44,923 bases of DNA from Arthrobacter hankyongi (GTDB lineage: Bacteria > Actinomycetota > Actinomycetes > Actinomycetales > Micrococcaceae), in contig NZ_JAKLTQ010000030.1 in the NCBI RefSeq assembly GCF_022012395.1, forward strand, positions 1-44,923, written 5' to 3'. Shown here in pieces: positions 32,349 to 40,882 of this stretch. The notes beneath the pieces were generated by a model. It had not been told where the DNA came from. It saw only the letters and a list, made by a program, of their open reading frames with translations, and ran no database searches. Position 1 is the stretch's first letter, and each line of letters opens with the position of its first letter. The position numbers were made by a program, and so were the translations under genes.

Positions 32349-33203
32349 TCAGCCGCCGGTCCAGTGCGGCGGAACCGACAATCCCGGCGGCAGCTGCGTG
32401 GCCGGGTTTCCCCGGGCGGCATTGATCTGGGGCTGGGTCAGGTAGAGGGCCGCCGATAGGTCGGCGCCCTCCAGCCGGGCATCGCGCAGGTCGGCCCCGA
32501 GCAGATCGGCGCCGGCCAGGTCGCTGCCGCGCAGGTCCGCCGCAATCAGGCAGGCACCGCGCAGGTCCGTCCCGCAAAGCCGGCGCCTTCCAAGATTCCG
32601 TCCCATGAGGTCGGCACCCGGCGCCAGGTCTGGCTCCAGGTGGTCGTCGCCAGCGGCAAAGTAGCCGGCCCGCACTTCCTCGCTGAGCTGCATCAGGACC
32701 GTCCTGACCTCGGCATGAAGCGCCGCGATGTCATGGCCGAGCAGTCCGGGCACGTCCATCTGCGTGAGCGTGGCAATCGTGTCCGTGAGCCGGTGCACGC
32801 CGGCCGCGGTGTCAGGATCAAGGGTGCGTTCCCTGGCCTCGGCCAGGTACCAGAGCAGTTCGTGCAGCTGGCGCACGGCTTTGAAGGCGGCGAACATTTC
32901 CCGTGTGGTGTCCGGGCTGTCGCGCCAGCTGACTCCGCCGAACAGCCGCTGGGAAACGACCTGTCCGGCGCCAAAGCAGTCGAAGACCGTGCAGCCGCGG
33001 AAGCCCCGGGGGCGCAGCCGGTCGTGGATTCCGCAGGAGAAGTCGGGGCCGAGATGTTCGCAGGGCAAGCCGGCGGGCTTGTCAGCGGCGAAATCCGCAG
33101 AACGGCAGAAGCCGAGGGCTGTGCAGCACAGGGCGAAGCAGTCGCCGCAGGCAGGGCGCAAGGCGTCCCTGTCGACGGCAGGGCGCAGGGCAGTGATGGT
33201 CAA
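32349..33203 (-). CDS. Cys-cluster plus pentapeptide-repeat protein
   Basis: A 284-residue protein from TTG 33203, supported by GGAG six bases upstream; an ATG-type start at 33338 is possible but its extra region looks non-coding. Residues ~15-80 hold a Cys cluster: CGDCFALCC, C, then CEHLGPDFSCGIHDR and GCTVFDCFG, like metal-binding YkgJ-type domains. A helical middle follows. Residues ~200-260 are pentapeptide repeats A(D/N)LXX (for example GADLMGRNL, AADLRGSDL, GADLLGADL), forming a right-handed beta-helix. The combination occurs in actinobacteria, but function is unknown; DNA-gyrase protection has been shown only for other repeat proteins. Confidence 0.82.
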   Translation of the reverse strand: MTITALRPAVDRDALRPACGDCFALCCTALGFCRSADFAADKPAGLPCEHLGPDFSCGIHDRLRPRGFRGCTVFDCFGAGQVVSQRLFGGVSWRDSPDTTREMFAAFKAVRQLHELLWYLAEARERTLDPDTAAGVHRLTDTIATLTQMDVPGLLGHDIAALHAEVRTVLMQLSEEVRAGYFAAGDDHLEPDLAPGADLMGRNLGRRRLCGTDLRGACLIAADLRGSDLAGADLLGADLRDARLEGADLSAALYLTQPQINAARGNPATQLPPGLSVPPHWTGG

Positions 33204-33389
33204 GGTGTTCTCCAAATGGTGACGTCGGTATCGATCGGCGGGGCGGGGAACCCGTTGCCGGGGTTCCCCCTCCGGGGCACACCGAATCACCGCTCCACGG
33301 CGGTGCGTCAGACGCTCATGCAGGGGCGCTTGGGTCACAGAGAAAATTGATGAATCACTGTGGGCCAGCCTAGCAGCCCGGCAGCTGCC

Positions 33390-34784
33390 TCAAAGCAGCC
33401 GCTTGAGCAGTTCCGCCTTGCTCCACGAATACGGCGGGTACGCCACCCTCAGCGTGTCCACCAGCGCACTCTTGGACAGCACCGGGCGCAGCTGGCTGAA
33501 GGTGTCGAACGAGTGCCTGCCGTGGTAGGCCCCCATCCCGCTGGCCCCGACCCCGCCGAACGGCAGCCCGGGCACCATCGGGTGGGCGTTGCAGATGTTG
33601 TGGCCGACCGCCCCGGCCCGCACGGTCTCCTCGAAGATCCGCTGGTACTTCGGCCGCTCGCTGAACAGGTAGGCGGCCAGCGGGGCCGGCCGCTCGTTCA
33701 CGAAGGCCACCGCCTCCGCCAGGCTGGGCACCTCCAGCACCGGCAGGATGGGCCCGAAGATCTCCTCCTGCATCACCGGCGCGTCCGGGTCCACGTCCAC
33801 CAGCACCGTGGGTTCGATGTAGCGGCCGCTTGGCTCGCTGCCGCCGCCGCTGAGCACCGTGCCCTGGCCAAGGTAGCCGGTGAGCCGGTTGAAATGGTGT
33901 TCGTTGACGATCCTGCCGTAGTCCCGGCTGCGCGCCGGCCGCTTGCCGAAGAACTCGCGGATGGCCTCGGGCAGGTGCGTGCGCAGCGGGGCGGCGGCCT
34001 TGCCGACGACGAGCACGTAGTCGGGGGCCACGCAGGTCTGCCCGGCATTGAGGAATTTCCCGTGCGCGATGCGCCGGGCGATGTTCCCCCAGTGTCCGTC
34101 GACGACGACGGCGGGAGACTTGCCGCCGAGCTCCAGGGTCACCGGGGTCAGGTGGCGGGAGGCCGCCTGCAGCACCTGGCGGCCCACCTGCTCCCCGCCG
34201 GTGAAGAAAATATGGTCGAAGCGTTCCCGCAGCAGTTCGGCGGCGGTCTCCGGGCCGCCGTCGACAATCGCCACCACCTGCGGGTCCAGGTACTGCGGCA
34301 CCAGCCGGCACAGCAGCCGTGCCGTGGCCGGGGCCAGCTCGCTGGGCTTGAGCACCGCGCAGTTGCCGGCGGCGAGCGCGCCGATGAGCGGGGACAGCAG
34401 CAGCTGGACCGGGTAGTTCCACGGCGCCAGGATCAGCACCACGCCCAGCGGCTGCGGCTGGACCCTGGCCTGGGCCGGCTGCAGGGCCAGCGGCACCTTG
34501 ACGGAGGTCTCCTCCATCCAAGCGGGCAGGTGCAGCAGCACGTGGGAAATCTCGTGCTCCAGCAGGGCGAATTCGGACAGCCGGCTTTCCAGCGGATGCT
34601 TGCCCAGGTCCTCGGCCAGCGCCTGGGCGAGGTCCTTCTCGTTCTCGGCGAGGAGCCGGCGCAGGGCCTTCAGCTGCCCCACGCGGAAGCGCCGCGGCAC
34701 GGTGGCCCGGGTGCGGAATCCCTCGCGCACCCGGGCCACCGCCGCGGCGGGCGGCGTACGTTCGAATGACCCCATTTCATCCAT
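33390..34784 (-). CDS. Class 3 aldehyde dehydrogenase
   Basis: A 464-residue aldehyde dehydrogenase of the class 3/fatty-aldehyde type. PWNYPVQLLLSPLIGALAAGN is the early signature, FTGGEQVGR the NAD-binding turn, LELGGKSP carries the general-base Glu, and NAGQTCVAPDYVLV the nucleophilic Cys. The late GLPFGGVGASGMGAYHG block is typical. ATG 34784 (MDEMGSF) is used; a TTG one codon upstream is equally near the GGGGAG. No transmembrane tail is present, so it is cytosolic. It is a single-gene unit, bracketed by hairpins. Confidence 0.92.
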   Translation of the reverse strand: MDEMGSFERTPPAAAVARVREGFRTRATVPRRFRVGQLKALRRLLAENEKDLAQALAEDLGKHPLESRLSEFALLEHEISHVLLHLPAWMEETSVKVPLALQPAQARVQPQPLGVVLILAPWNYPVQLLLSPLIGALAAGNCAVLKPSELAPATARLLCRLVPQYLDPQVVAIVDGGPETAAELLRERFDHIFFTGGEQVGRQVLQAASRHLTPVTLELGGKSPAVVVDGHWGNIARRIAHGKFLNAGQTCVAPDYVLVVGKAAAPLRTHLPEAIREFFGKRPARSRDYGRIVNEHHFNRLTGYLGQGTVLSGGGSEPSGRYIEPTVLVDVDPDAPVMQEEIFGPILPVLEVPSLAEAVAFVNERPAPLAAYLFSERPKYQRIFEETVRAGAVGHNICNAHPMVPGLPFGGVGASGMGAYHGRHSFDTFSQLRPVLSKSALVDTLRVAYPPYSWSKAELLKRLL

Positions 34785-34879
34785 CAACGTGCCGCTCCCC
34801 CTTGATGTGTTCCCGGCCTGTGCCTGCCTGGGCAGGTGCCGTCCCCACGGCGGCTTCCACACAGTCTAGCGGCGAGGGT

Positions 34880-34906
34880 CCCGTCCTGAGCGAAGCGAAG
34901 GACGGG
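34880..34906. terminator. Hairpin between class 3 ALDH and the DszC-like gene
   Basis: CCCGTCCT (34880-34887) / AGGACGGG (34899-34906) with an 11-nt loop, about 45 bases after the stop of the minus-strand DszC-like gene and just upstream of the ALDH gene. Confidence 0.65.
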
Positions 34907-34949
34907 GAGCCGCTGGACGCTGGCATGCACTACCCCGGCCGGGGACACA

Positions 34950-36203
34950 TCAGGCTTTGGACGCGCCGGGCTGCTGCCCGGCCTGCTGTCCGGGGCCGGT
35001 GCCGATGGCCCAGACCCGCGGCGGGACGGCGCCGTTGACCGCGTGGTCCCCGACGATCCGCGCCTTGAACACCCACGGATTGTGGCTGGCCGCGGTGCGG
35101 GCGTTGCGCCAGTGCCGGTCCAGGTTCTTGGCGGTGCTGGTGCCGGAGGCGCCGAGGGCGTCGAAGATGTCCGAGGTGGCGCGGGTGGCCAGCTCGGTCA
35201 GCACCACCTGGGCCTGGGCGGATTCCAGCTCGGCGTCGTCGTTGCGGCGCTCCTCCTCTGCCAGGTCGTCCAGGAAGGCGGCCTCGTAGGCGCGCTGCAG
35301 GGCGCCGGCGGCCCGCTCGAGGACGGCCTCGGCGGCGTAGGCGCGGGCGGTCACCTCGCCGACCACCTGCAGGATCTGCGGGTCCGCGGCAAAGGAATCG
35401 GCGTTGCCGTGCGAGAAGATGCGCGTGCGCCGGGCCACCTCGGCGGCGATCTCGCGGCTGGCGGTCCGGACGGTCCCGGCCAGCACCGCCAGCAGCACGG
35501 CCTGGTAGAACGCCGTCTGGTACTTGAAGCGGGTCTCGAAATCGATCACGTGCTCCGCCTCGACCACGGCGTCCGTAAAGGTGCTGGTCCCCGAGCCGGT
35601 GGTCTGCTGGCCGAAGCCGTCCCAGTCATCGCCGTGGGTGACGCCGGGCTGGTGCGCATCGACGACGGCGATGACCTTGGTGCCGTCGTCGGTGCGCTGC
35701 GCGAAGGTGTCGATCCAGTCCGCGAAGATGCTGCCGGTGGAGTAGTACTTGGTCCCGTTGATCCGGAAGGTTCCATCCGGCTGCGGCTCGACCTTGGTGA
35801 CCACGTCGCCGATCTTCACCGCGCCCACCTCGGTCCAGGAGTTGCCGGCGATCTCGCCGTCGACGAACCGCTTGAGCCAGACGGCGCGCTGGGCCCCGGT
35901 GGAGACCAGCCGGTCCTCGACGAATGCAAAGTGGCCGCGCAGCGCCTGCGGGATGTTCGAGTCCGCGGCAGCCAGCTCGGCCAGCAGGCGGAACAGCTGC
36001 GGCAGCGAGGCGCCGAGGCCGCCGTCGGCCACCGGCACGCGCAGTGCCCCGAAGCCGGCCGCGGCCAGCTCCTTGATCTCGGCATAGGGCAGCCGGTGGT
36101 CCTTTTCGCGCGCCGAGGCGCCTTCGGCGATGCGCTCGAAGATCGGCCGGAAGCGGGCAGCCAAGGTTTCATAGTCGGCCTGGTGGATGGTGGCTGAAGT
36201 CAT
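34950..36203 (-). CDS. Acyl-CoA-dehydrogenase-fold monooxygenase, DszC/SfnB-like
   Basis: A 417-residue flavin-dependent protein with an acyl-CoA dehydrogenase fold: helical N-terminus (FRPIFERIAEGASAREKDHR), central beta-domain (NGTKYYSTGSIFADWIDTFA) and C-terminal helices ending with HWRNARTAASHNPWVFKAR, the conserved tail of DszC, SfnB and related monooxygenases, not of true dehydrogenases. These use reduced flavin to oxidise organosulfur compounds. ATG 36203 follows the AmiS gene stop at 38 bp. The SAM-IV riboswitch in front of AmiS indicates expression when sulfur/SAM is low, supporting a sulfur-scavenging role. No partner reductase is adjacent. Confidence 0.88.
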   Translation of the reverse strand: MTSATIHQADYETLAARFRPIFERIAEGASAREKDHRLPYAEIKELAAAGFGALRVPVADGGLGASLPQLFRLLAELAAADSNIPQALRGHFAFVEDRLVSTGAQRAVWLKRFVDGEIAGNSWTEVGAVKIGDVVTKVEPQPDGTFRINGTKYYSTGSIFADWIDTFAQRTDDGTKVIAVVDAHQPGVTHGDDWDGFGQQTTGSGTSTFTDAVVEAEHVIDFETRFKYQTAFYQAVLLAVLAGTVRTASREIAAEVARRTRIFSHGNADSFAADPQILQVVGEVTARAYAAEAVLERAAGALQRAYEAAFLDDLAEEERRNDDAELESAQAQVVLTELATRATSDIFDALGASGTSTAKNLDRHWRNARTAASHNPWVFKARIVGDHAVNGAVPPRVWAIGTGPGQQAGQQPGASKA

Positions 36204-36241
36204 GACGGTACCTTTCGGACGGCAGGGCTGGGCAGGAAGGG

Positions 36242-36880
36242 TCAGACGGATACGGATTCGCGAGTTTCGACGGCGGCCGGGGCTGCCGCAGCCCCGGCGG
36301 GGCGGGCCTTGGCCAGCCCGCGGGCCAGGGCGAACAGGGCGGTTATGACGGCGGCGGATACGCCGGCCGCGTCCCAGCCGGCCGGCCACGCGCCGGACAG
36401 GCCCAGCAGCGCCGGCACCGCCGTCGTCAGCGGCCCGGTCAGCAGCGTGGTCCAGCCGGTGAACGCGGCCAGTGCGGTCCGGCCCAGCGCCAGCAGCTGG
36501 AAAAACAGGTACCACAGCACGGCCCAGGCCAGCCACAGCACGGCCAGCAGCGGATCCTGGGCGAGGTTCGAGGCGGCGTAGAACAGCGCCAGCAGCGCCA
36601 CCAGGCCGCAGAACCAGCCCAGCCCGGCCGAGCCAAGGCCGAGCAGGGCATCCAAGCCCGCATACGCGTAGGTCAGGCCGAAGAGGAAGACGCCGCTGAC
36701 ACCCAGCAGCACGGCAGGGTCGCCGCCGGCGGCCGCGGCGGACACCGCGGCGAGGACCAGTTGGACGGTGCCGATCAGCAGGCTGAAAGCGCCGGCGTCC
36801 CGGCCCGGAATGCGTCCGAGCAGGCCCAGCCCATTGACCAGCAGCGCGGCGCCGGACAGGATCAGGCAGATAAAGGACAT
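36242..36880 (-). CDS. AmiS/UreI-family channel
   Basis: A 212-residue integral membrane protein with about six hydrophobic helices, beginning ICLILSGAALLVNGLGLLGR (first helix) and containing VSGVFLFGLTYAYAGLDALLGL, then WFCGLVALLALFYAAS. The family forms proton-gated urea or short-chain amide channels. The Ala-rich C-terminus extends past the last helix. It lies between a SAM-IV riboswitch and a DszC-like monooxygenase, so a sulfur-linked or amide substrate is possible here rather than plain urea; no urease or amidase gene is close. ATG 36880 was chosen because hydrophobic sequence begins immediately. Confidence 0.85.
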   Translation of the reverse strand: MSFICLILSGAALLVNGLGLLGRIPGRDAGAFSLLIGTVQLVLAAVSAAAAGGDPAVLLGVSGVFLFGLTYAYAGLDALLGLGSAGLGWFCGLVALLALFYAASNLAQDPLLAVLWLAWAVLWYLFFQLLALGRTALAAFTGWTTLLTGPLTTAVPALLGLSGAWPAGWDAAGVSAAVITALFALARGLAKARPAGAAAAPAAVETRESVSV

Positions 36881-36914
36881 GACAGGGTTCCCCAGATTCT
36901 CGGGACGCCGCAGG

Positions 36915-37036
36915 ACGGCGCCGTGCTTGCCCCGGCGCTGCTGCGCCGCGGCCAGATCGTCACCTGGGGCACCCCGCCACGGAAGAGGGTTGCCGTCCAA
37001 CCAGCCAGGGCTTTGCATTGGAACTCGTAATCTGGC
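36915..37036 (-). promoter_or_regulatory. SAM-IV-type riboswitch upstream of AmiS/DszC-like genes
   Basis: On the minus strand P1 is CCAGAT (37035-37030) pairing with ATCTGG (36957-36952). Between them lie the conserved TACGAG, a P2/P3 stem with AAAGCCC, the core CGGCAACCCTC, CCGTGG, then CGGGGTGCCCC and AGGTGACGA, which follows the order of the Mycobacterium SAM-IV aptamer. After P1 the G/C hairpin and GGCAAGC of the SAM-IV 3' domain follow. It should repress the AmiS and DszC-like genes when SAM is high. Class assignment (SAM-IV rather than the I/IV variant) rests on the downstream GCAAGC. Confidence 0.8.
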
Positions 37037-37181
37037 ACCGAGCCTAGGACCGGGCCCGGCGGGCGCCCAAGTGTGTGACTTCGGGCGACTTTATGACAGG
37101 CCGGTGACGTAACAATGCCGACACGCTCTGGACGTAGGATTTTGCTGAGCCAACTTCCCCGCCCCCGTTGAAAGGCCCCCC

Positions 37182-38507
37182 ATGAGCATGCCCGGCAAGT
37201 CATCAGCGTTCCACTGGAACATCCACGGGGACGGCAAGACCATCACCCCCGGCTCGGTGGTATCGCCGCAGGAACGGCTCAGCTGGCCGCGCACCATCGG
37301 CATCGGCGCCCAGCACGTGGTGGCGATGTTCGGCGCCACCTTCCTGGTGCCGCTGCTGACCGGTTTCCCGCCCGCCACCACCCTGCTCTTCTCCGGCGTC
37401 GGAACCATCCTGTTCCTGATCATCACCGCCGGCAGGATCCCCAGCTACCTCGGCTCCAGCTTCGCGTTCATTGCGCCGATCGGGGCGGCGACGAACCAGT
37501 ACGGCATGGGCGGGGCGCTCGGCGGACTGATCATGGCCGGGGCGGTGCTCTTCCTGGTCGGCCTGGTGGTCCAAAAGGCCGGGGCCCACTGGATCCAGGT
37601 GGTCATGCCGCCGGTGGTCACCGGTGCCATCGTGGCCCTGATCGGCCTGAACCTGGCGCCCGCGGCCAAGGCGAACTTCGAAGCGGGCCCGGTCACCGGG
37701 CTGGTCACGGTGGTGGCCATCCTGCTGGCCACCGTGCTGTTCCGCGGACTGCTGGGCCGACTGTCCATCCTGATCGGCGTGCTGGCCGGCTACCTGACCG
37801 CGGTACTCCTCGGTGAGGTGGACTTCTCCGTCATCGGTGACGCCGCATGGGTCGGTCTGCCGCCGTTCCAGCTGCCTTCCTTCCACCTGTCCGTGGCCGG
37901 ACTGTTCGTGCCGGTGGTGGTGGTGCTGGTGGCCGAGAACATCGGGCACGTGAAGTCGGTGGCGGCCATGACCGGGCAGAACCTGGACCCTTACGCCGGC
38001 CGGGCGCTGATGGCCGACGGCCTGGCCACCGTGCTGGCCGGTACCGGCGGCGGTTCCGGCACCACCACGTACGCGGAGAACATCGGCGTGATGGCCGCGT
38101 CCAAGGTCTACTCCACCGCCGCCTACTGGGTGGCCGGCATCGTCGCGGTGCTGCTGAGCCTGTTCCCCAAGTTCGGCGCCCTGATTGCCACCGTGCCCCC
38201 GGGGGTGCTCGGCGGTGCGGGCGTGGTGCTGTACGGCATGATCGGCATCCTGGGCGTGCGGATCTGGGTGCAGAACCGGGTGAATTTCGGCAACCCGATC
38301 AACCTTTCGGTCGCCGGCGTCTCCCTGGTGGTTGCGATCGCCAACTTCACCTGGACCGTGGGCGAGCTGCGTTTCGAAGGCATTGCGCTGGGTACCGCGG
38401 CCGCGCTGATCATCTACCACGGCATGAACCTGATCGCCCGCTGGCGCGGGACCGAGCCGCTGGACGCCGCCGAGGACGAGGGCGTCCGGCCGTCCAAGCT
38501 CGGCTGA
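37182..38507 (+). CDS. NCS2-family permease (uracil/xanthine type)
   Basis: A 441-residue membrane protein with about 12-14 helices of the nucleobase-cation symporter 2 family. The GAQHVVAMFGATFLVP motif in helix 1 and GGSGTTTYAENIGVMA in helix 10 are closest to UraA-type uracil transporters. ATG 37182 (MSMPG) has GAAAGG upstream. The gene is divergent from the riboswitch operon. It probably imports uracil or a related nucleobase with protons. Confidence 0.9.
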   Translation: MSMPGKSSAFHWNIHGDGKTITPGSVVSPQERLSWPRTIGIGAQHVVAMFGATFLVPLLTGFPPATTLLFSGVGTILFLIITAGRIPSYLGSSFAFIAPIGAATNQYGMGGALGGLIMAGAVLFLVGLVVQKAGAHWIQVVMPPVVTGAIVALIGLNLAPAAKANFEAGPVTGLVTVVAILLATVLFRGLLGRLSILIGVLAGYLTAVLLGEVDFSVIGDAAWVGLPPFQLPSFHLSVAGLFVPVVVVLVAENIGHVKSVAAMTGQNLDPYAGRALMADGLATVLAGTGGGSGTTTYAENIGVMAASKVYSTAAYWVAGIVAVLLSLFPKFGALIATVPPGVLGGAGVVLYGMIGILGVRIWVQNRVNFGNPINLSVAGVSLVVAIANFTWTVGELRFEGIALGTAAALIIYHGMNLIARWRGTEPLDAAEDEGVRPSKLG

Positions 38508-38602
38508 TCCCGATCCGGACCCTAGCGTGGACCCGGCATTGCCATTAGCCTTGCAGGCACGTGCCCCGGGGCCGGTCCCGGGGCCATCTTCGAGGAGGAA
38601 GC

Positions 38603-38812
38603 ATGGCCAACCATGTCTACAGCGTCTCTGAAATCGTCGGCACCTCCCCGGACGGCATCGACGCGGCGGTCAAAAACGCCGTGGCACAGGCCAGCAAGAC
38701 GCTGCGCAACCTGGACTGGTTCGAGGTCACGAACGTGCGCGGCCATCTGGTGGACGGCGCCGTCGCCGACTGGCAGGTGACCATCAAGCTCGGCTTCCGG
38801 ATCGAGGAGTAG
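38603..38812 (+). CDS. Dodecin (flavin-storage protein)
   Basis: A 69-residue dodecin. Typical sequence: VYSVSEIVGTSPDGIDAAVK, NAVAQASKTLRNLDWFEV (Trp for flavin stacking), ADWQVTIKLGFRIEE. Twelve copies assemble into a hollow sphere binding riboflavin/FMN or other flavins in actinobacteria. GAGGAGG seven bases upstream fixes the ATG at 38603. It stands 95 bases after the permease in the same orientation and may be cotranscribed. Confidence 0.92.
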   Translation: MANHVYSVSEIVGTSPDGIDAAVKNAVAQASKTLRNLDWFEVTNVRGHLVDGAVADWQVTIKLGFRIEE

Positions 38813-38840
38813 CCGGGCCGCAGGCGCACCGGCCGCCCGG
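38813..38840. terminator. Terminator between convergent dodecin and glycerate kinase
   Basis: CCGGGC (38813-38818) / GCCCGG (38835-38840) with inner pairing, lying in the 32-bp space between the convergent genes; serves both strands. Confidence 0.5.
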
Positions 38841-38844
38841 CGGT

Positions 38845-39966
38845 TCAGGCTCCTTCCAAGGCCTGCTGGGTGGCCAGCGCGAGGTATTCCGCCGGGCGGG
38901 CAAAGGCCTCCTGTGGCGTGCGCGCCACGTCCAGCACGCTGACCGCTGCGGCGACCCCGCGTCCGGCCAGCTCCTGTAGAGGCAGCGTGATGCTACCGGC
39001 CACGACGACGGCGGGGACCCCGTGTGCCTGTGCCCGCTCCACCACCCCGAGCGGCGCCTTGCCGCGCAGGGACTGCCCGTCCAGCGCCCCCTCCCCGGTG
39101 ATCACCAGGTCCGCAGCGGCAAGCGCCTCGTCCAGCCCCACCAGCTCCGCCACCAGGTCGAAGCCGCGCTGCAGGCGCGCGTTGGTGAAGGCCAGGAACG
39201 CCGCCGGGTACCCGCCGGCCGCCCCCGCGCCGGGAACATCCACGGCGGAGCCGGTGACGTCCTCGAGCAGGTCGGCCCAGTGCCGCAGCGCCTCGTCCAG
39301 CAGGTTCCGCGCCGTGGCGTCGGCACCCTTCTGGGCCCCGAACAGCTGGGCGGCGCCCTCCGGGCCCGTCAGCGGGCTGTCCACGTCCGCGGCGATCCGC
39401 AGCACGGTGGACTGCAGCCGGGCATCGAGCCGGGAATCCTCCGCCCAGCGGGCCGACAGCAGCGCCGCGCCGCCAAGGGGCACCTCCGCGCCGCCGTCGT
39501 CGTAAACCTTCAGGCCCAAGGCGCGCAGCGCGCCGGAACCGCCGTCGGTCATCGCTGAGCCGCCGAGGCCGAGCACAATCTCGGAGGCACCGGCCTCCAG
39601 CGCGGCGGCGATGAGCTGGCCGCTGCCGTAGGAGTGCGCGGCCAGGGCGGTCTGCACCGAAGGCTCCACCAGCAGCAGTCCGCAAGCCCGGGCAATCTCG
39701 ATCACGGCGGTGCGCCGTCCGGGCCGTTCCAGCAGCGCCCAGGAGGCGTTCACGTCCTTGTCCAGCGGACCGCGGACCCGCTCCGTGCGCTGCTCGGCCC
39801 CGGCGGCGAGCGCAGCCTCCAGGGTTCCCTCGCCTCCGTCGGCCACCGGCAGCAGCCTGACCTGGGCGTCCGGGTATACCCGCAGCACGCCCTGGGCCAT
39901 GGCCGCGGCGGCCTCTGCGGCGGACAGTGTGCCCTTGAACTTGTCCGGGGCGACCAGCACCCTCAC
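38845..39966 (-). CDS. glxK: Glycerate 2-kinase (GlxK type)
   Basis: A 373-residue glycerate kinase. Start motif VLVAPDKFKGTLSAAEAA, PVADGGEGTLEA, central VLGLGGSAMTDGGSGALRALG and late DLVITGEGALDGQSLRGKAP are all diagnostic. It phosphorylates glycerate with ATP to phosphoglycerate. GTG 39966 overlaps the GDPD stop by GTGA, so it is co-translated; the frame extending to 40098 is not needed. It ends the LacI-led operon and links the pathway to lower glycolysis. Confidence 0.93.
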   Translation of the reverse strand: MRVLVAPDKFKGTLSAAEAAAAMAQGVLRVYPDAQVRLLPVADGGEGTLEAALAAGAEQRTERVRGPLDKDVNASWALLERPGRRTAVIEIARACGLLLVEPSVQTALAAHSYGSGQLIAAALEAGASEIVLGLGGSAMTDGGSGALRALGLKVYDDGGAEVPLGGAALLSARWAEDSRLDARLQSTVLRIAADVDSPLTGPEGAAQLFGAQKGADATARNLLDEALRHWADLLEDVTGSAVDVPGAGAAGGYPAAFLAFTNARLQRGFDLVAELVGLDEALAAADLVITGEGALDGQSLRGKAPLGVVERAQAHGVPAVVVAGSITLPLQELAGRGVAAAVSVLDVARTPQEAFARPAEYLALATQQALEGA

Positions 39967-40757
39967 GGCCGCACCCGCTGGGGCCAGAAGCCGCGCTCCC
40001 GCATGACATCGGCCAGCAGGTCCGCCCGGTCCGTCATCAGTCCGTCCACGCCCAGGTCCAGCAGACGCTCCATTTCCGTCCTTTCGTTGATGGTCCATAC
40101 ATGCACGGCCAGCCCGGCCCGGTGGCAGCGGCGCACAAAACCGGGGGTGACCACCGGGTACCGGCCGTAGCGGACCGGCACCTGGACCGCCTGCATCCGG
40201 GCCGCCCGGCCCAGCGTCCGGGTCAGGCCCAGCCGGCCCAGCGCGGCCAGCGCCGTCAGCGACACCACGCCCCCGGAGCTGGCTGCGGGCCGGGTCAGGG
40301 TCCGGAAGACCCCCAGCCGGCGCCGGTCCGAGAAAGAGGTCACGAGCACCCGGTCGTGCGCCGAGTACTTCTCAATCAGTTCCGCCAGCAGAGGCATGCC
40401 CGCCTTGTCCTTGACGTCCACGTTGAGCTTGACGTCGGGCCACTCGGCGAGCAGTTCCTCCAGCGTGGGGATGGGCTCGACGCCGCCGATCCGCACCTGC
40501 CGCAGCTGGCCGGCAGTGCACTGGGCGAGCGGGCCGTGGCCGTCGGTGACCCGGTCCAGGGTTTCGTCGTGAAAAACCATCAGCACGCCGTCGGCGCTGG
40601 TGCGCACGTCCGTTTCCAGGTACCCGTAGCCCATGGCGACGGCGGCCCGGAACGCGGCCATGGAATTCTCGTGTCCGGCCGGGGAGAACCCGCGGTGCGC
40701 GAAGGCCGCAGGTGCCCGGCGCGCCGGCCCCGGCAGCATATTCTCCAGGTACGGCAT
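39963..40757 (-). CDS. Glycerophosphodiester phosphodiesterase
   Basis: A 264-residue GDPD. AFAHRGFSPAGHENSMAAF carries the catalytic His and Glu region, LETDVRTSADGVLMVFHDETLDRVT the metal ligands and second His, and KLNVDVKD the third cluster. It hydrolyses glycerophosphodiesters to glycerol 3-phosphate plus alcohol. No signal peptide is seen, so it is cytosolic. ATG 40757 is used; a GTG four codons upstream is an alternative. It overlaps glycerate kinase by four bases. Confidence 0.9.
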   Translation of the reverse strand: MPYLENMLPGPARRAPAAFAHRGFSPAGHENSMAAFRAAVAMGYGYLETDVRTSADGVLMVFHDETLDRVTDGHGPLAQCTAGQLRQVRIGGVEPIPTLEELLAEWPDVKLNVDVKDKAGMPLLAELIEKYSAHDRVLVTSFSDRRRLGVFRTLTRPAASSGGVVSLTALAALGRLGLTRTLGRAARMQAVQVPVRYGRYPVVTPGFVRRCHRAGLAVHVWTINERTEMERLLDLGVDGLMTDRADLLADVMRERGFWPQRVRP

Positions 40758-40882
40758 GCGGGTGCTCACCCTCGGTACTCTACCGCCGGCCGCGCAAACG
40801 CAGCCAAAGTGGGAGCGTCTAGAGTGGGACGCGAGGGCCCCGCTGTGGCGGCGAAGCCGACACTGAGGGAGCGTCCCAATCT

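Noticed and set aside
35043-36197. 384-codon frame on the plus strand
   Set aside because: Antisense to the DszC-like monooxygenase; no domain recognised.
37203-38420. 405-codon frame on the minus strand
   Set aside because: Antisense to the NCS2 permease; His/Gln/Gly/Asp-rich low-complexity translation typical of the complement of membrane-protein codons.
40758-40882. Repeated ACGCTCCC/TCTAGA motifs between GDPD and HAD genes
   Set aside because: Short, imperfect and compatible with chance in G/C-rich spacer; no clean hairpin or operator.
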